A stretch of 64,000 bases of DNA from Melocanna baccifera (taxonomy: Eukaryota > Streptophyta > Magnoliopsida > Poales > Poaceae). The notes under the pieces were generated by a model. The model had not been told where the DNA came from and did no database searches. It saw only the letters and a program-made list of their open reading frames with translations. The stretch lies in NCBI GenBank assembly GCA_036346265.1, contig CM070681.1, positions 3,782,001 to 3,846,000 of the forward strand, given 5' to 3'. Below are positions 1 through 9,850 of this stretch, in pieces (position 1 is the stretch's first letter; each line of letters begins with the position of its first letter). The position numbers and the translations under genes are program-made.

Positions 1-584
1 ATATGATATTGGAATTGCTACTGTGTTAACACGTTTGGCAAGCAATGTGAAGCTAAGAGCTTGCTTGGTTATCTATCTGATGCTCCAATGGATTATGTCA
101 TCACTATTTAATTAGAAGGCCTCAACCGTTGGTTTTTGTCTAATCGCGTTCAAATCAAGCGTTATATTGCTGTTTTCCTGATAATTTCTCTGTCTGTTGG
201 TTATCTCGTCAGAGGTTTTGCTTTGGGCAACCTTCTGGTGAGAAACGAACGGCAATATCGAGTAAGCTAGCGAGACTGAAAAGACGTTGTAACGATTCCG
301 TTTCGTTAAGTAATGGAATCCGGGTTCAAACCGGCAGTACTGTTGTTTTTCCTAGTGTTTGTTGAATTGCGTTACAAAATCTATGCAGGTAAAAAAAGCT
401 TGGAAGAAAATATGTGATATTTTTTCTGAAACATAAAAATATGCATATGATATGTGTTGCGAACTCCTAAAGCATATTCACCCGGTGTCACATTGCCAGG
501 ATTTCTTTTTGTGGCGTCCAATATTCTCGTGATATATGTTTGTGGGTGCCAAATCCATATCTGGATTCTGGACTCTTTTTAAGT

Positions 585-586
<2 letters not shown>
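1..586. other. AT-rich spacer, no gene recognised
   Basis: I see no credible coding sequence here. Open frames are short and start in unconserved sequence. A short run near 322-340 looks like a tRNA T-loop, but no cloverleaf can be built around it. The stretch ends at a long TA microsatellite. Confidence 0.5.

Positions 587-670
<84 letters not shown>
587..670. repeat. (TA)42 microsatellite
   Basis: An uninterrupted TA dinucleotide run covers 84 bp. It generates spurious poly-YI open frames on both strands. It lies about 250 bp from the solo LTR that starts at 926. A pure run this long is likely to be length-polymorphic and could extrude as a cruciform. Confidence 0.97.
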
Positions 671-673
<3 letters not shown>

Positions 674-920
674 CGTGATGAGGGCTCAATTCCCTGTCCA
701 AGTCTAGAATGCAAGGGGAACTACATATATGCCGAACTCGGCTGCGCATATTTACTAGATATAGAAGTTTTAGGACTAAGGGCGCTGGCTGGGGTATATA
801 TCCTTTGTAATTTGACAAGAGGCCAACTCGTTGCCCGATGGAGCAAAGAGCAACAACATACAAGAGTTAGCCCGCAAAGAAAGCGCAACGCAGTGCGTGC
901 CAATGTGGTTTACGCACGAG

Positions 921-925
921 AGAAC
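921..925. repeat. Target-site duplication AGAAC (left)
   Basis: AGAAC directly precedes the element end TGTAACG at 926. It is repeated exactly at 3477-3481, directly after the other end of the LTR. A 5-bp duplication is the usual signature of Ty3/gypsy and Ty1/copia integration. Confidence 0.85.
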
Positions 926-3476
926 TGTAACGTCCCTATTTCTAGAGATGCTAGTAACCCGTAATTACCCTATGATTATACAGTAACGGTGTACCAAACG
1001 AGAATGAGCATCATTGTAACATAGACTTACACGCAAGATCCGAACTTTATTACAAAGATAAGACTTATCGGTCAAGTTTTGTGCGCAGCAGACAACAAGC
1101 CCAAAGTTAATTACGTCACAGGTGAGATTTGAGCGTAGTTAAGACCTAAAACCACATCGTCGAAGTAGATCGGCTCTTCTAGATCCTCTTCAAAAGTCCG
1201 CTCTTCGCAATTCCAAAGATCCTTTGTTGTTGTTTTAGCAAGTAATGAGTACAACTGTATCTAGCAAATCATAAGGGTAAATCCTACTTTTACTAATTGC
1301 GAAGATTGTCAAAGAATGGGAGTACACTAGTTTTTATTATTGATAGTGGATGTGCAGTTTTATTTATTAACAATTTTAAAATATAAAACAACAGAACTGC
1401 TTAAAAGTAAAGTGTTTTAGCTGTTGCTTTTCCAGGTTACACAATTTAAAGTACAAGAAAACTACTTATGCTTTATTGCTGAGATCACCCATCAAACACA
1501 GCTCTATTAACCAGAAGCACAGCGTATTCGAATACCATTTAGTTTTCACTCTGCAGAGTTGCTCAGCTTTACCTACAAGATTCCTCAAACTCTCACTATT
1601 ACACGGTAGGCACGTTTCAACTTGCGTACGACTGAGCTGAGAAAATAGGGTTTTTCACTACTCAATTCTTTATATAAACCTCTACTTGATAGGTTTTTTA
1701 CCTCATTAAATTGGGTATCCACGGGCCAATGCGGAACACAACTGCCCAGATTTGTGAAGATCTATTATTGTTAAGTACGGTGTTACCACACCCATACCAC
1801 AATTCAATACTCCTGTAGGGGTTCAATCAAATTGAGCAGTTACTAAACCATGATTGACTGGTCAATACTTGTAGTTGATCGATTACTGTACCCTTTACTT
1901 AGCATAAGATTCCAGTCCCTACATTTTTTCTTGAGACTGCCAATCACAACCAATACCCAGTACACAACTGCACTGTTACCTGCCTATTGCAGCCTCTATC
2001 CTAAAGTAAGGTCGTGGACTCTGGCCACCTCATGGCTTTTCACAGCTTCCATCTTACCCTAGAAACTTTTTAAATAAATCTACCGGCAAACCGCTAAGTC
2101 ACTTAGTAGTGTAAAATTTTAAATGAAACCTGTCTCAATTAATTATAATATAATTAAATATTACTAAAACTATCAAGGTGAATATGTCCTTCAAATTAGA
2201 ACAGGGCAATGTTTTCAGTGGTAGGACGTAACTAATTAACAAAGTCATTCTAAAATTTATTTTAATCAAGTAATTTTGGATAAATAATATTAATACAAAT
2301 AATGTAATTAAATAATATGAACTCTTATGGGATTCAACATGATCAAGGACTTGTAACTTGCTTTGCTGCTCGATGACTTCGACTACTTCAAAAACTTCCA
2401 CGCCTTGGTTTGGTCCTTGTACCGATGCCTCAGGAAACTCGGGAGCTAGCGCAAACACATAAAATAATATGAGCCCGTGTTTGAGTCTAATCAAGCTAAG
2501 AATAAAATAAAATAAATAAATAGGAATAAAATACAATAAAAACCAAATAGGGTTGGTTTGGGTTTTTAGGGGATTGATATGATGGAACGAATGCCGGAAA
2601 TGGGTTCAGGGCGTCGAAACAGTTCAAATGAGGTTGTTTTTGTAATTTTAGGGTTGGTGAACAGTGTTGCTACAGTGCCGCACAGTAACGGGCTCGGCCC
2701 AGTCGCTACAGTGTGTGCAGGAATCATTTTTTTGAAACTCGGTCGGTGGGCCGACGGCTCGGCCCAACGCATGTGCGGCCAACGACCCAGCTGCAATGCG
2801 CTCCCGCGCTCGCCGTTGATCCACGGCGCACGGACAACCGGGATTGAGCCATGTCGCACCCGAAGCCTTTGTCTACCTGTGACTAGGCTCAGCAGCAAAA
2901 AACAAGGGCGGAATCCCCACCGTAATTTGGTGATAGCGGCGAACTTTGGTGGCAAAGAGCGGCATGGTTGGGTTCCTTGGAGTGCGGGGAGTTTATTTTG
3001 GGGCTTTGGGAGGCGTGAGCATAAACGGTGATGGTCGACGGCGAGGTGGCGTACGGCCTCTGCAAAGTTTGGCAAGTGGTGATAGCATCGGGTATGGTGG
3101 GAGCGCGCGCAGTCAATCGATGTGTGGAGCAACAGCGGGAGAGGGGATGTTCGATCAAGTGGCGCGCAAAGCGAGGGAGGGAAGGACAAGGCTAACAGGG
3201 GAGTGAGCGACTGAGAGGTGGGGCCACAAGGACAGGGGCTGGTAGGGGAGGTGTGAACGCCAGGGCGGATGGCACCGCAATCCCAAGCGGCTGCGCATGA
3301 ACACGTCGGCAACGGGGAGGAGGTGGCTTCCCAAGAGTGTGCCAGCTGGGGAAGAGGTGGGAGGCAAAAGGGAGCGTTTCTAATCCAAGGATTAAAACTT
3401 AATTAGGAAGGATTAGAGAGTTCAAAAAAAACTTCAAAGGAAATTTAAGTTTTGTTTGAATTTTGGAGGTGTCTCA
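926..3476 (-). mobile_element. Solo LTR of a Ty3/gypsy-like element (2551 bp)
   Basis: Read on the minus strand, the element starts TGAGACACC at 3476 and ends CGTTACA at 926, so it has TG...CA termini, and AGAAC flanks both sides. No gag or pol lies between. Its two halves match the LTR block at 14120-18086 on the plus strand. The GC-rich part shares GGAACCCAACCATGCC (minus strand near 2963-2978; plus strand near 15149-15164). The distal part shares several short blocks, including CTTATGCTAAGTAAAGGG and GCATTCCGCATTGGCC. The long open frames at 2566-3367 belong to this LTR and are not host genes. Intact duplications with no internal region indicate LTR-LTR recombination. The assignment to Ty3/gypsy rests on the gag of the relative at 12259. 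Confidence 0.8.
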
Positions 3477-3481
3477 AGAAC
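3477..3481. repeat. Target-site duplication AGAAC (right)
   Basis: This is an exact copy of 921-925, directly abutting the TGAGACACC end of the solo LTR (minus-strand sense). Together the pair fixes both boundaries of the element. Confidence 0.85.
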
Positions 3482-4543
3482 GAAGAAAAGAACAGCTTAG
3501 GTTTAAAGGTGCCCAGACGGATCGCCTTCGTACGTACTCGCGCGCGTCGAGCCTTCAACCGTACAGACTCCCAACGCCCAAACGGATGGAACACGGAAAC
3601 TAACCTTCCGCTCGCCGAACAGCTCGCTCGATCCATGTCGCGCGCGGTGCCCCCGGCCGCGCGGCTTCGTGGTGGAGGGCGCCGTGGGTTGAGCCGGCCG
3701 TTTGGTGCAAAGATCCGTTCTTTTTAGCTTTGGATTTTCTTAGAACTAAAAATAATAATCATCGAAATAGTACGGCCTTTTAAAGTAGATTCTGTAAATT
3801 TACACATCGATATCTCCATCATTCACTACTATAAAAACTATTAATCACAGTCAAAAACTGTTAACCAGAGCTCAAAACAACACTTCCGATCACACACAAA
3901 CCAGGGTTTTCAGATAACCGGGGTGGCGGTCGAGCGCTATAGGCCAAGGCATAGTGGGCCGCACCGCGCGCTCGAGGGTTCCGGTTTTAGCCGGACCGCG
4001 ATTTTGCCTGAGCAGGCCGGAGCCTAATGGACTGACTGTAAAGCGCGGGGAGTTAACAGAGGTGGCCTGTGGACCCAAATCGCTGTGCCGCGAGGCAGAC
4101 TCTGGGCTCTCGCGGGCCGCTAGTTTACAGGCATGGCCTTCTATATCCTCAAGGGCACCGTGCTCTCCGCTTTTACATGCTGTTGAAACTTGCTGCTCCT
4201 TCCTCGAACTTCGACCTTCCTCTCATAAAGGAAAAGTAGAAAAAGATTTTAAAATCAGAAATAGAAAAATGTCTAAAAAAAGAACTACTTCCATCATGCA
4301 CCTAAAAAGACTTGACACTGATGGTTGTGTCCAGAATACACACCTCAAAACAATACGAGTTCTTCAACGCAAATACGAATCAATTCCCAGCACATCAACA
4401 CAAGTTCCGTGACCTAATGACGAAGAATAATACAAGCAGCAGAAACATCCGATAGAAACAATCTGGACTTCAGGGCAGCCCATGGCATAACGCCCAAGAG
4501 TGTAGCTTCTAGTTGGCCTGGTGGTTGCTTCATCCTGATACAG
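3482..4543. other. Spacer with GC-rich patches, no gene recognised
   Basis: GC-rich segments at 3520-3700 and 3900-4140 are separated by AT-rich sequence. The open frames at 3452-3727 and 3954-4412 match no family I recognise. They may be 3' flanking sequence of the thioredoxin reductase copy or unclassified repeat remnants. Confidence 0.4.
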
Positions 4544-7507
4544 TCAATCGGTCTTGCCCTCTTGTGCACCGATCTCCTGCAGATAGTGCTCCGCGCCCAA
4601 AGCAGCCATGCAACCTGCATATACCGAATTAGAAATCCACAGAAATTATATGCTCAGCAGAAGGCATTAAGGCCAATTCCCAATAAAATCTTGTCGGCAG
4701 GCACCATGCATAGACAGAATTCTTGCAATAGGCACACAGCTTTTGAATCACACTTCAGATTCTAGTAGCACGCAAAAAAACGTTTCAGCTTATACTACCA
4801 TGTTGAGCATGGGTTAACCAACATGAAATTTTTGGTGAAACATAAACTCCTGGTTAAATGACATGGAAAAACTTTTGTACATAGTAGATGCATCTTATCT
4901 TCAGATTTTTTTTAATACAATAATAAATAATTCTTTCTGAAGTATATATGAGGTACTGCTCTGGCCTTATTCCCAATTTTCACTAACCAACCAAACATCA
5001 AGGATATATAACAAGTGGTGTGGTTCATGTACACAAAATAAATGGTGGACTTCTCCAAATAGCTTCCATTGTAATGTTGACCTTCGATTTAGAGCATTTC
5101 GCTAAAGCTGGTATCTCTTTAACTTGATACATTTCTTAACTAAATAGTTTGATTTGGAGTATTCCTCAACCAAGACCATACATGCGATTGTTCAGCAAAG
5201 CTCTTAGTCTATTGTTTATGTCCATCCAGAGCTCCTGTTTACAGAGCACATAGGGAAGTTGAACCTGGCATCTCTCTGTTCACCTCATTCTTTTATACAA
5301 TAAACTCAGACTCCATTCTCTAATAAGATTTACAGTACAAGCATTAACCTATACCATTTTCAAGTAAGTGGCAAGGAGATGCAAGTGTGCAACTAGACAG
5401 CACTGAAAAACTCAGCTGTAAATATATACTACCAAAGGATGAGTGTGAATAATATTTCAGTATCTAGATCAAACTTTTTGAAGTTTAAACATAGTTTCTT
5501 GCATGCTCTCCATAAATCGATAGCTACAAGAAAATGTAACTAGGTTGTATATTTGTATTCTAGTAAAAATAGCTACCTACGAATATTATTCAGCATTTAC
5601 ACTCTGACAAGGTTAAACCACATCACAAATGTGAGGATAAATGTACTTATATGCGTGGTGAGTGTCCTAGGCTGACTAATACTTTTGGCACGGAACCTTC
5701 CTAAGCATATTAATATGGCTATGTTAACTTGAGTGCCACTTCCATGAGATCACAACTTACGGTTGCTGTAAATTCGGAAATCTTACGGTGAAGCAAAGCA
5801 CTGAAAAGCAATCTTCTAACCTAAATAGAGAGTGGCATCCTCTTTGTTCTTTGAATAAATTTGTAAAATCCTTAAACTAATTACATGAATACTTCCCTTG
5901 GAAGCTTTAGGGGGCGTTCGGAATAGCGATGGCTTTTGGCTTTTGCTGAAATTTTACTGTAGCTGGCTTTTTTTACTGTAGCTGAGTTAGTTTATTGGGT
6001 ATAATTAAATTTAAAAAAATATAAAAATAAAAACAGCACGTTAATCTAGAGCGGACAATGCAAAGGAATACGGGAAAAAAACAAAACAAAAAAAACGAAA
6101 TTTTTTTTACTGTAGCGCTACAGTGTTCCGGTCGTCGAACGCCGATCGCTAGCGATGGCTGAAGCCACAATGAGTGCGGCCTTAAAATAGCTTCAATGGG
6201 CAATTTTCCTCCCAGTTCAACAATTCTTCGATCATTTATGAACCAACATACCAAAGCAGTCATCGACAGCAACATACAAGAATGTCACATTTGCCAGCAC
6301 AATTGTTACATCTAGTGAGCTAGTGTTTAGTACAATGTTGTGCTATATGAGTGATCACTTGTTACGAATGACTAAACCCTACATCTGATTATCACAAAAA
6401 AATCAAGACTAATTCCACGATACCTCACTACATAGCCAAAGGCAAAACTAAGCAACTGAACAATTGAATATTGACGGTTTCTAGTGCAATTCACATGAAC
6501 AAAGAAGCAACTGATCACAGAGCATATGTATAAAATCACAAATATTGATCACTAGTAACTCAAAATCATCGATTTATACAGCGTATTATAATACCTGATC
6601 CAGCGGCAGTAATGGCCTGGCGATACTTCTTGTCCCGCACGTCCCCGGCGGCGAATACCCCTTTCACACTGGTGTGCGTGACTGCGTGGAGCCCGGCTTG
6701 GTTGCCACATACCCATCAGCATCGAGCTCAAGCTGCCCACCGAGAAACTTGGTCGCCGGCTCGTGCCCGATGGCGAAGAAGAGCCCGGCCACCTGAAGTT
6801 CAGAAACCTCACCATTCACCACGTTCTTGACCTTAACCCCAGCCAATGGGCCGCCGTAGGCCTCGACGACCTCAGAATCCCAGACAACCTGGATCATGGG
6901 TTTGGAGAGCGCCCTGGCCTGCATGATCTTGGAGGCGCGGAAGTTGTTGCGGCGGTGGATGATGTACACGTGGGAGCCGTACTCCATGGCGGAGTAGCCG
7001 CCGCCGATTACGATCATGAGCTTGTTCCAGGATATGTGGGGCGGCGCCGTCGTAGACGGCGCAGGCGGAGATGCCGCGGTTCCAGTAGGCGTCGGACCCG
7101 AGGAAGTGGAGTCGGCGGGCGACGGCGCCGGTCGCGACGATAACGGCGTCGGCGAGGACGGTGGTGGCGTCGGAGGCGACGCGGAAGTGGCGGGCGGAGA
7201 AGTCGACGGCGGCGACGGTCTCGGTGAGGATGTTGGTGCCGAATCGAAGGGACTGGGCGCGGCAGCGGTCCATGAGGTCGGCGCCGAGGACGCCGTCGGG
7301 GAAGCCCGGGAAGTTCTCGATGTCAGTGGTGGTGGTGAGCTGGCCCCCGGCGGCGATGTCGTTGGCGAGCCAGCCCTCGAAGAGCACGGACTTGAGCTCC
7401 GCCCGGGCGGCGTAGATGGCCGCCGTGTGAGCGGCCGGGGCGCTGCCAATGATGCACACGCGCGTGCGGAGCGGCGCGGCGGCGGAGACTGAAATTACGC
7501 TTCGCAC
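4544..7507 (-). pseudogene. NADPH-thioredoxin reductase (NTRA/NTRB-like) pseudogene, two exons
   Basis: The intact enzyme is an FAD flavoprotein that passes electrons from NADPH to thioredoxin h through a CAVC disulfide. Exon 1 (about 7492-6595) encodes recognisable NTR sequence: PLRTRVCIIGSAPAAHTAA, GGQLTTTTDIENFPGFPDG, ISACAVYDGAAP, YGSHVYIIHRR and FFAIGHEPATKFLGG. Exon 2 (4614-4544) reads CMAALGAEHYLQEIGAQ, then EGKTD and stop. The donor (GATCAG|GTATTA) and acceptor (ATGCAG|GTTGC) join in phase. The lesions are: the second redox cysteine is Tyr (TGC to TAC at 7052-7054); the first dinucleotide motif is GSAPAA where GSGPAA is expected; a +1 shift lies at about 7035-7043; about seven residues (EANFLTK region) are deleted after GGGYSAME; an 8-bp insertion near 6680 shifts the frame before the FAAGD motif; and no ATG is present in frame (the first possible start is GTG at 7507). 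The 1980-bp intron holds a Tourist-like MITE. It is probably a degenerated duplicate of a functional gene elsewhere. Confidence 0.88.
5910..6181 (+). mobile_element. Tourist-like MITE, family 1 copy A
   Basis: This 272-bp element is flanked by TTA on both sides (5907-5909 and 6182-6184), the PIF/Harbinger target preference. It starts GGGGGCGTTCGGAATAGCG and ends with a diverged inverted counterpart (GAGTGCGGCC). The interior has the family hallmarks: TACTGTAGCTG repeats, an A-rich middle, and a GACAATGCAAAGGAATACG block. A 16-bp palindrome, ACTGTAGCGCTACAGT, lies at 6109-6124. The element sits inside the intron of the thioredoxin reductase pseudogene. Confidence 0.75.
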
Positions 7508-9466
7508 CGGGTCACACTGAAATTACACATTTATCACCAATCCGCCGTTCAACGACCACAGTGAGACCCGTCGTACGTACCCTCTGCCCTTAACACACAG
7601 GAAAGGCATAGGGCTACAGTGTGGTGCCTTTGCATGATTTGGAGCCGTCCGATCGAGAACGAGCGCCAGAGATGGGTAGCTACGACCGTGACAGCAGTCA
7701 CAGCACCAATATGAGTCTCAATTGCTAGTATGCTTAGGAAGTTAAGATTATTGCGTCCTTATAACTGACTACGATAAACTTTGGCATTTGGGTGTTGGCA
7801 CAACGTATAAATCAATAGAAGCAGAAAGCATAATCTACCCTTAATAAATTCGCAAATCTACCACAAAGCTCTGAAACAGTGAAGATTTAAGTGAAATAGT
7901 ATCGATCTTATTAGAGCTAGTAGACCTGAGAACACTTGGATTTTGGGCAACAGTACAAGCGAGCAGATGACGCTAATAACTTCAGCATCAAATTAGCGCT
8001 GTGGTGTGACAACAGGAGCAAAACCAGCAAATCATGGTTCAAGATCACTAGCTAGTTGTCCGACTTGTTTCATCCCGACTGCGTGCACCAGTGGTGGCGA
8101 TAAACGATTAGGATAATGATCTGTGCTCTTGTTTATTTGGAATTGGTCACTCTAATGATGCCCTGCTCCTTTGCTGGACGAAATAGCTTGTTGAGCTTTT
8201 CAGAAGTCAGATAGAGCTCACTTTCAAAAAGAATACGTATAGGGGAAACCCTCCACTCCGTTTTGTTCACGGAGCTTTTCAGAATTCGGATGGGACTTTG
8301 TTTTTGTTTGTACTTTGTAGCGAAGGTTCATTACGCAGCGTTTTGCTCAATCGGACCAGAATAAACAAGACGATCCTCTGGCCTATTATAGGTTTCTCAC
8401 AGCAAAACCATGATAAGAGCTTTGGGAATGGGCTTTTCTATTACCTGTAGGCCTGTTTTTTTTTTTTTTTGCCTCAGGAGTGGACCTTGTGCATTGTTGT
8501 TCCCCTTCAAGTTGACTTTTGGTTCTGTATTTTAGTTTTATCTTATGAATAGTAACAGTTTATAGAGAAGCATGTATATGCATATAATTTTAGTCAATAT
8601 AAATAAAGTTATTAGAGTGTATAGTACAATTAACTAGTAGACTCTGTTAGGTACCGTAGGAAATCAACCTTTAAAAGTCAATACGAACAGAGCCAAATCA
8701 TGCGTTTAGCACTACTTTTTTTTATCAAACATGATAGCATGTACACTACCTCATATAAAGTTTTCATGATGGTACAATAGCACTTCGTAACAACGAGAAC
8801 ACAACGTAATTGGTGACCAAGTGCTATCACCAAGAGAGAGTAGCTGAGACCAAAGAGCAAAGAAAAACCAGCATTATCTACAACGCTAGCTAGCTAGCAA
8901 GAACGTAGAGTAACTGGTATGACACAAAGATCTGTTAGGCCAGACTTGCTAATTGTTTCTAGAATTGGTGGGAAACCACCGCATTGCTCTGCACAAGAAA
9001 GAATTATCGTCAAACTCACTCTCATCATGGCTCGCTTTCAGCAAAAAGAAAAAGGACTAAACCACGTCCAGAACATTGAAATAGCACTAGCATCGATCGC
9101 ATCGCCTTTGCACGGTGAACAATACATCTTTGAATATTCATCGATCATTCTTGTTCCGTCCTTTTCTACCAAATTAAACCTCTTAGACCTAAATAGTTGT
9201 TAGCTGAAAAAATCACACACTAATTAAAGGTCTAGTCTAACATAGTATTAAACACAGCAATTGGAGTATCGTTCAGATGTTAACCGAGAAACATTCCAAA
9301 AATTCAACGTATGCAACTCAAATTTCACAGTTCACACCCCTGTTACATCGATCCGTGTTTACATGTATATATCAGTGCTATACTAGTTTCACATCTTTAG
9401 ACTCCATTAACGCGTAGTTTTTGTAACCATATATTCTGTCCACGTTCCAAACGGAGCCTCTAATAT
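7508..9466. other. Intergenic region, no gene recognised
   Basis: The sequence is AT-rich with a T-run at 8459-8471 and no conserved open frame. The 94-codon frame at 8919-9203 resembles nothing I know. An 11-bp direct repeat, ACTGAAATTAC, occurs at 7488-7498 and 7516-7526, across the point where homology to thioredoxin reductase ends. It may mark a rearrangement junction. Confidence 0.45.
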
Positions 9467-9850
9467 CTATCTCCGGGCGCTGGCGCTGCCGTACTCCTCG
9501 ACCGGCACGGAGTTCCGCTTGATGAACTCGAGGCACTCGGCGATCGCCTGCGCGTCGAAGGAGTTGGACCGCATGAACGGCGCCGCCCTCCTCGGCGCCT
9601 CGACCGCCGGCCGGCACTCTTTTCCCCCCACGAGGACTATTCTGCTGCCGCTCCGGGGGCAGCTGCCGCTAGCCGAAAGCCTCCTCACAAGCAGGCGCGC
9701 GTACCGGCCGACGAGGCCCAGGAACGTCAGCAGCTTGGCCCGCAGCCGCCGCACGGAGAACCGGTTCCTCGGGCACAGCCGGAACCCCCTCGCCCGCCGC
9801 CACCGCCGGCCGAGCCTCACATAGCTCTGCTGCGATGACGAAGAACTCAT
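9467..9850 (-). CDS. Small basic plant-specific protein, uncharacterised
   Basis: This is a single-exon frame of 127 codons. I start it at the ATG at 9850-9848 (MSSSSSQQSYVRLGRRWRRA) rather than at far-upstream in-frame starts, because the GC-rich coding character begins there. The N-terminal 60 residues are strongly basic (RRWRRARGFRLCPRNRFSVRR) with a short hydrophobic patch (LLTFLGLVG). The C-terminus holds the best conserved segment, MRSNSFDAQAIAECLEF followed by IKRNSVPVEEY, which I recall as the tail motif of small plant proteins often labelled josephin-like; I see no josephin protease domain. A TATA box lies about 160 bp upstream. The function is unknown. Confidence 0.75.
   Translation of the reverse strand: MSSSSSQQSYVRLGRRWRRARGFRLCPRNRFSVRRLRAKLLTFLGLVGRYARLLVRRLSASGSCPRSGSRIVLVGGKECRPAVEAPRRAAPFMRSNSFDAQAIAECLEFIKRNSVPVEEYGSASARR

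Noticed and set aside
300..345. Possible tRNA (GGGTTCAAACC T-loop-like run)
   Set aside because: No matching acceptor, D or anticodon arms could be assembled upstream, and the T stem is imperfect.
536..964. 142-codon frame and its antisense partners over the TA repeat
   Set aside because: Most of the peptide is YI repeats from (TA)42. There is no conserved sequence on either side.
2566..3367. Large GC-rich open frames on both strands
   Set aside because: They lie inside the solo LTR 926-3476, whose ends and AGAAC duplications are clear. The sequence is shared with the LTR at 14-15 kb and is not a gene.
7016..7492. 158-codon plus-strand frame opposite the thioredoxin reductase exon
   Set aside because: It is a shadow of GC-rich coding sequence on the minus strand. 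Its Gly/Val/Asp-rich composition is typical of antisense frames.
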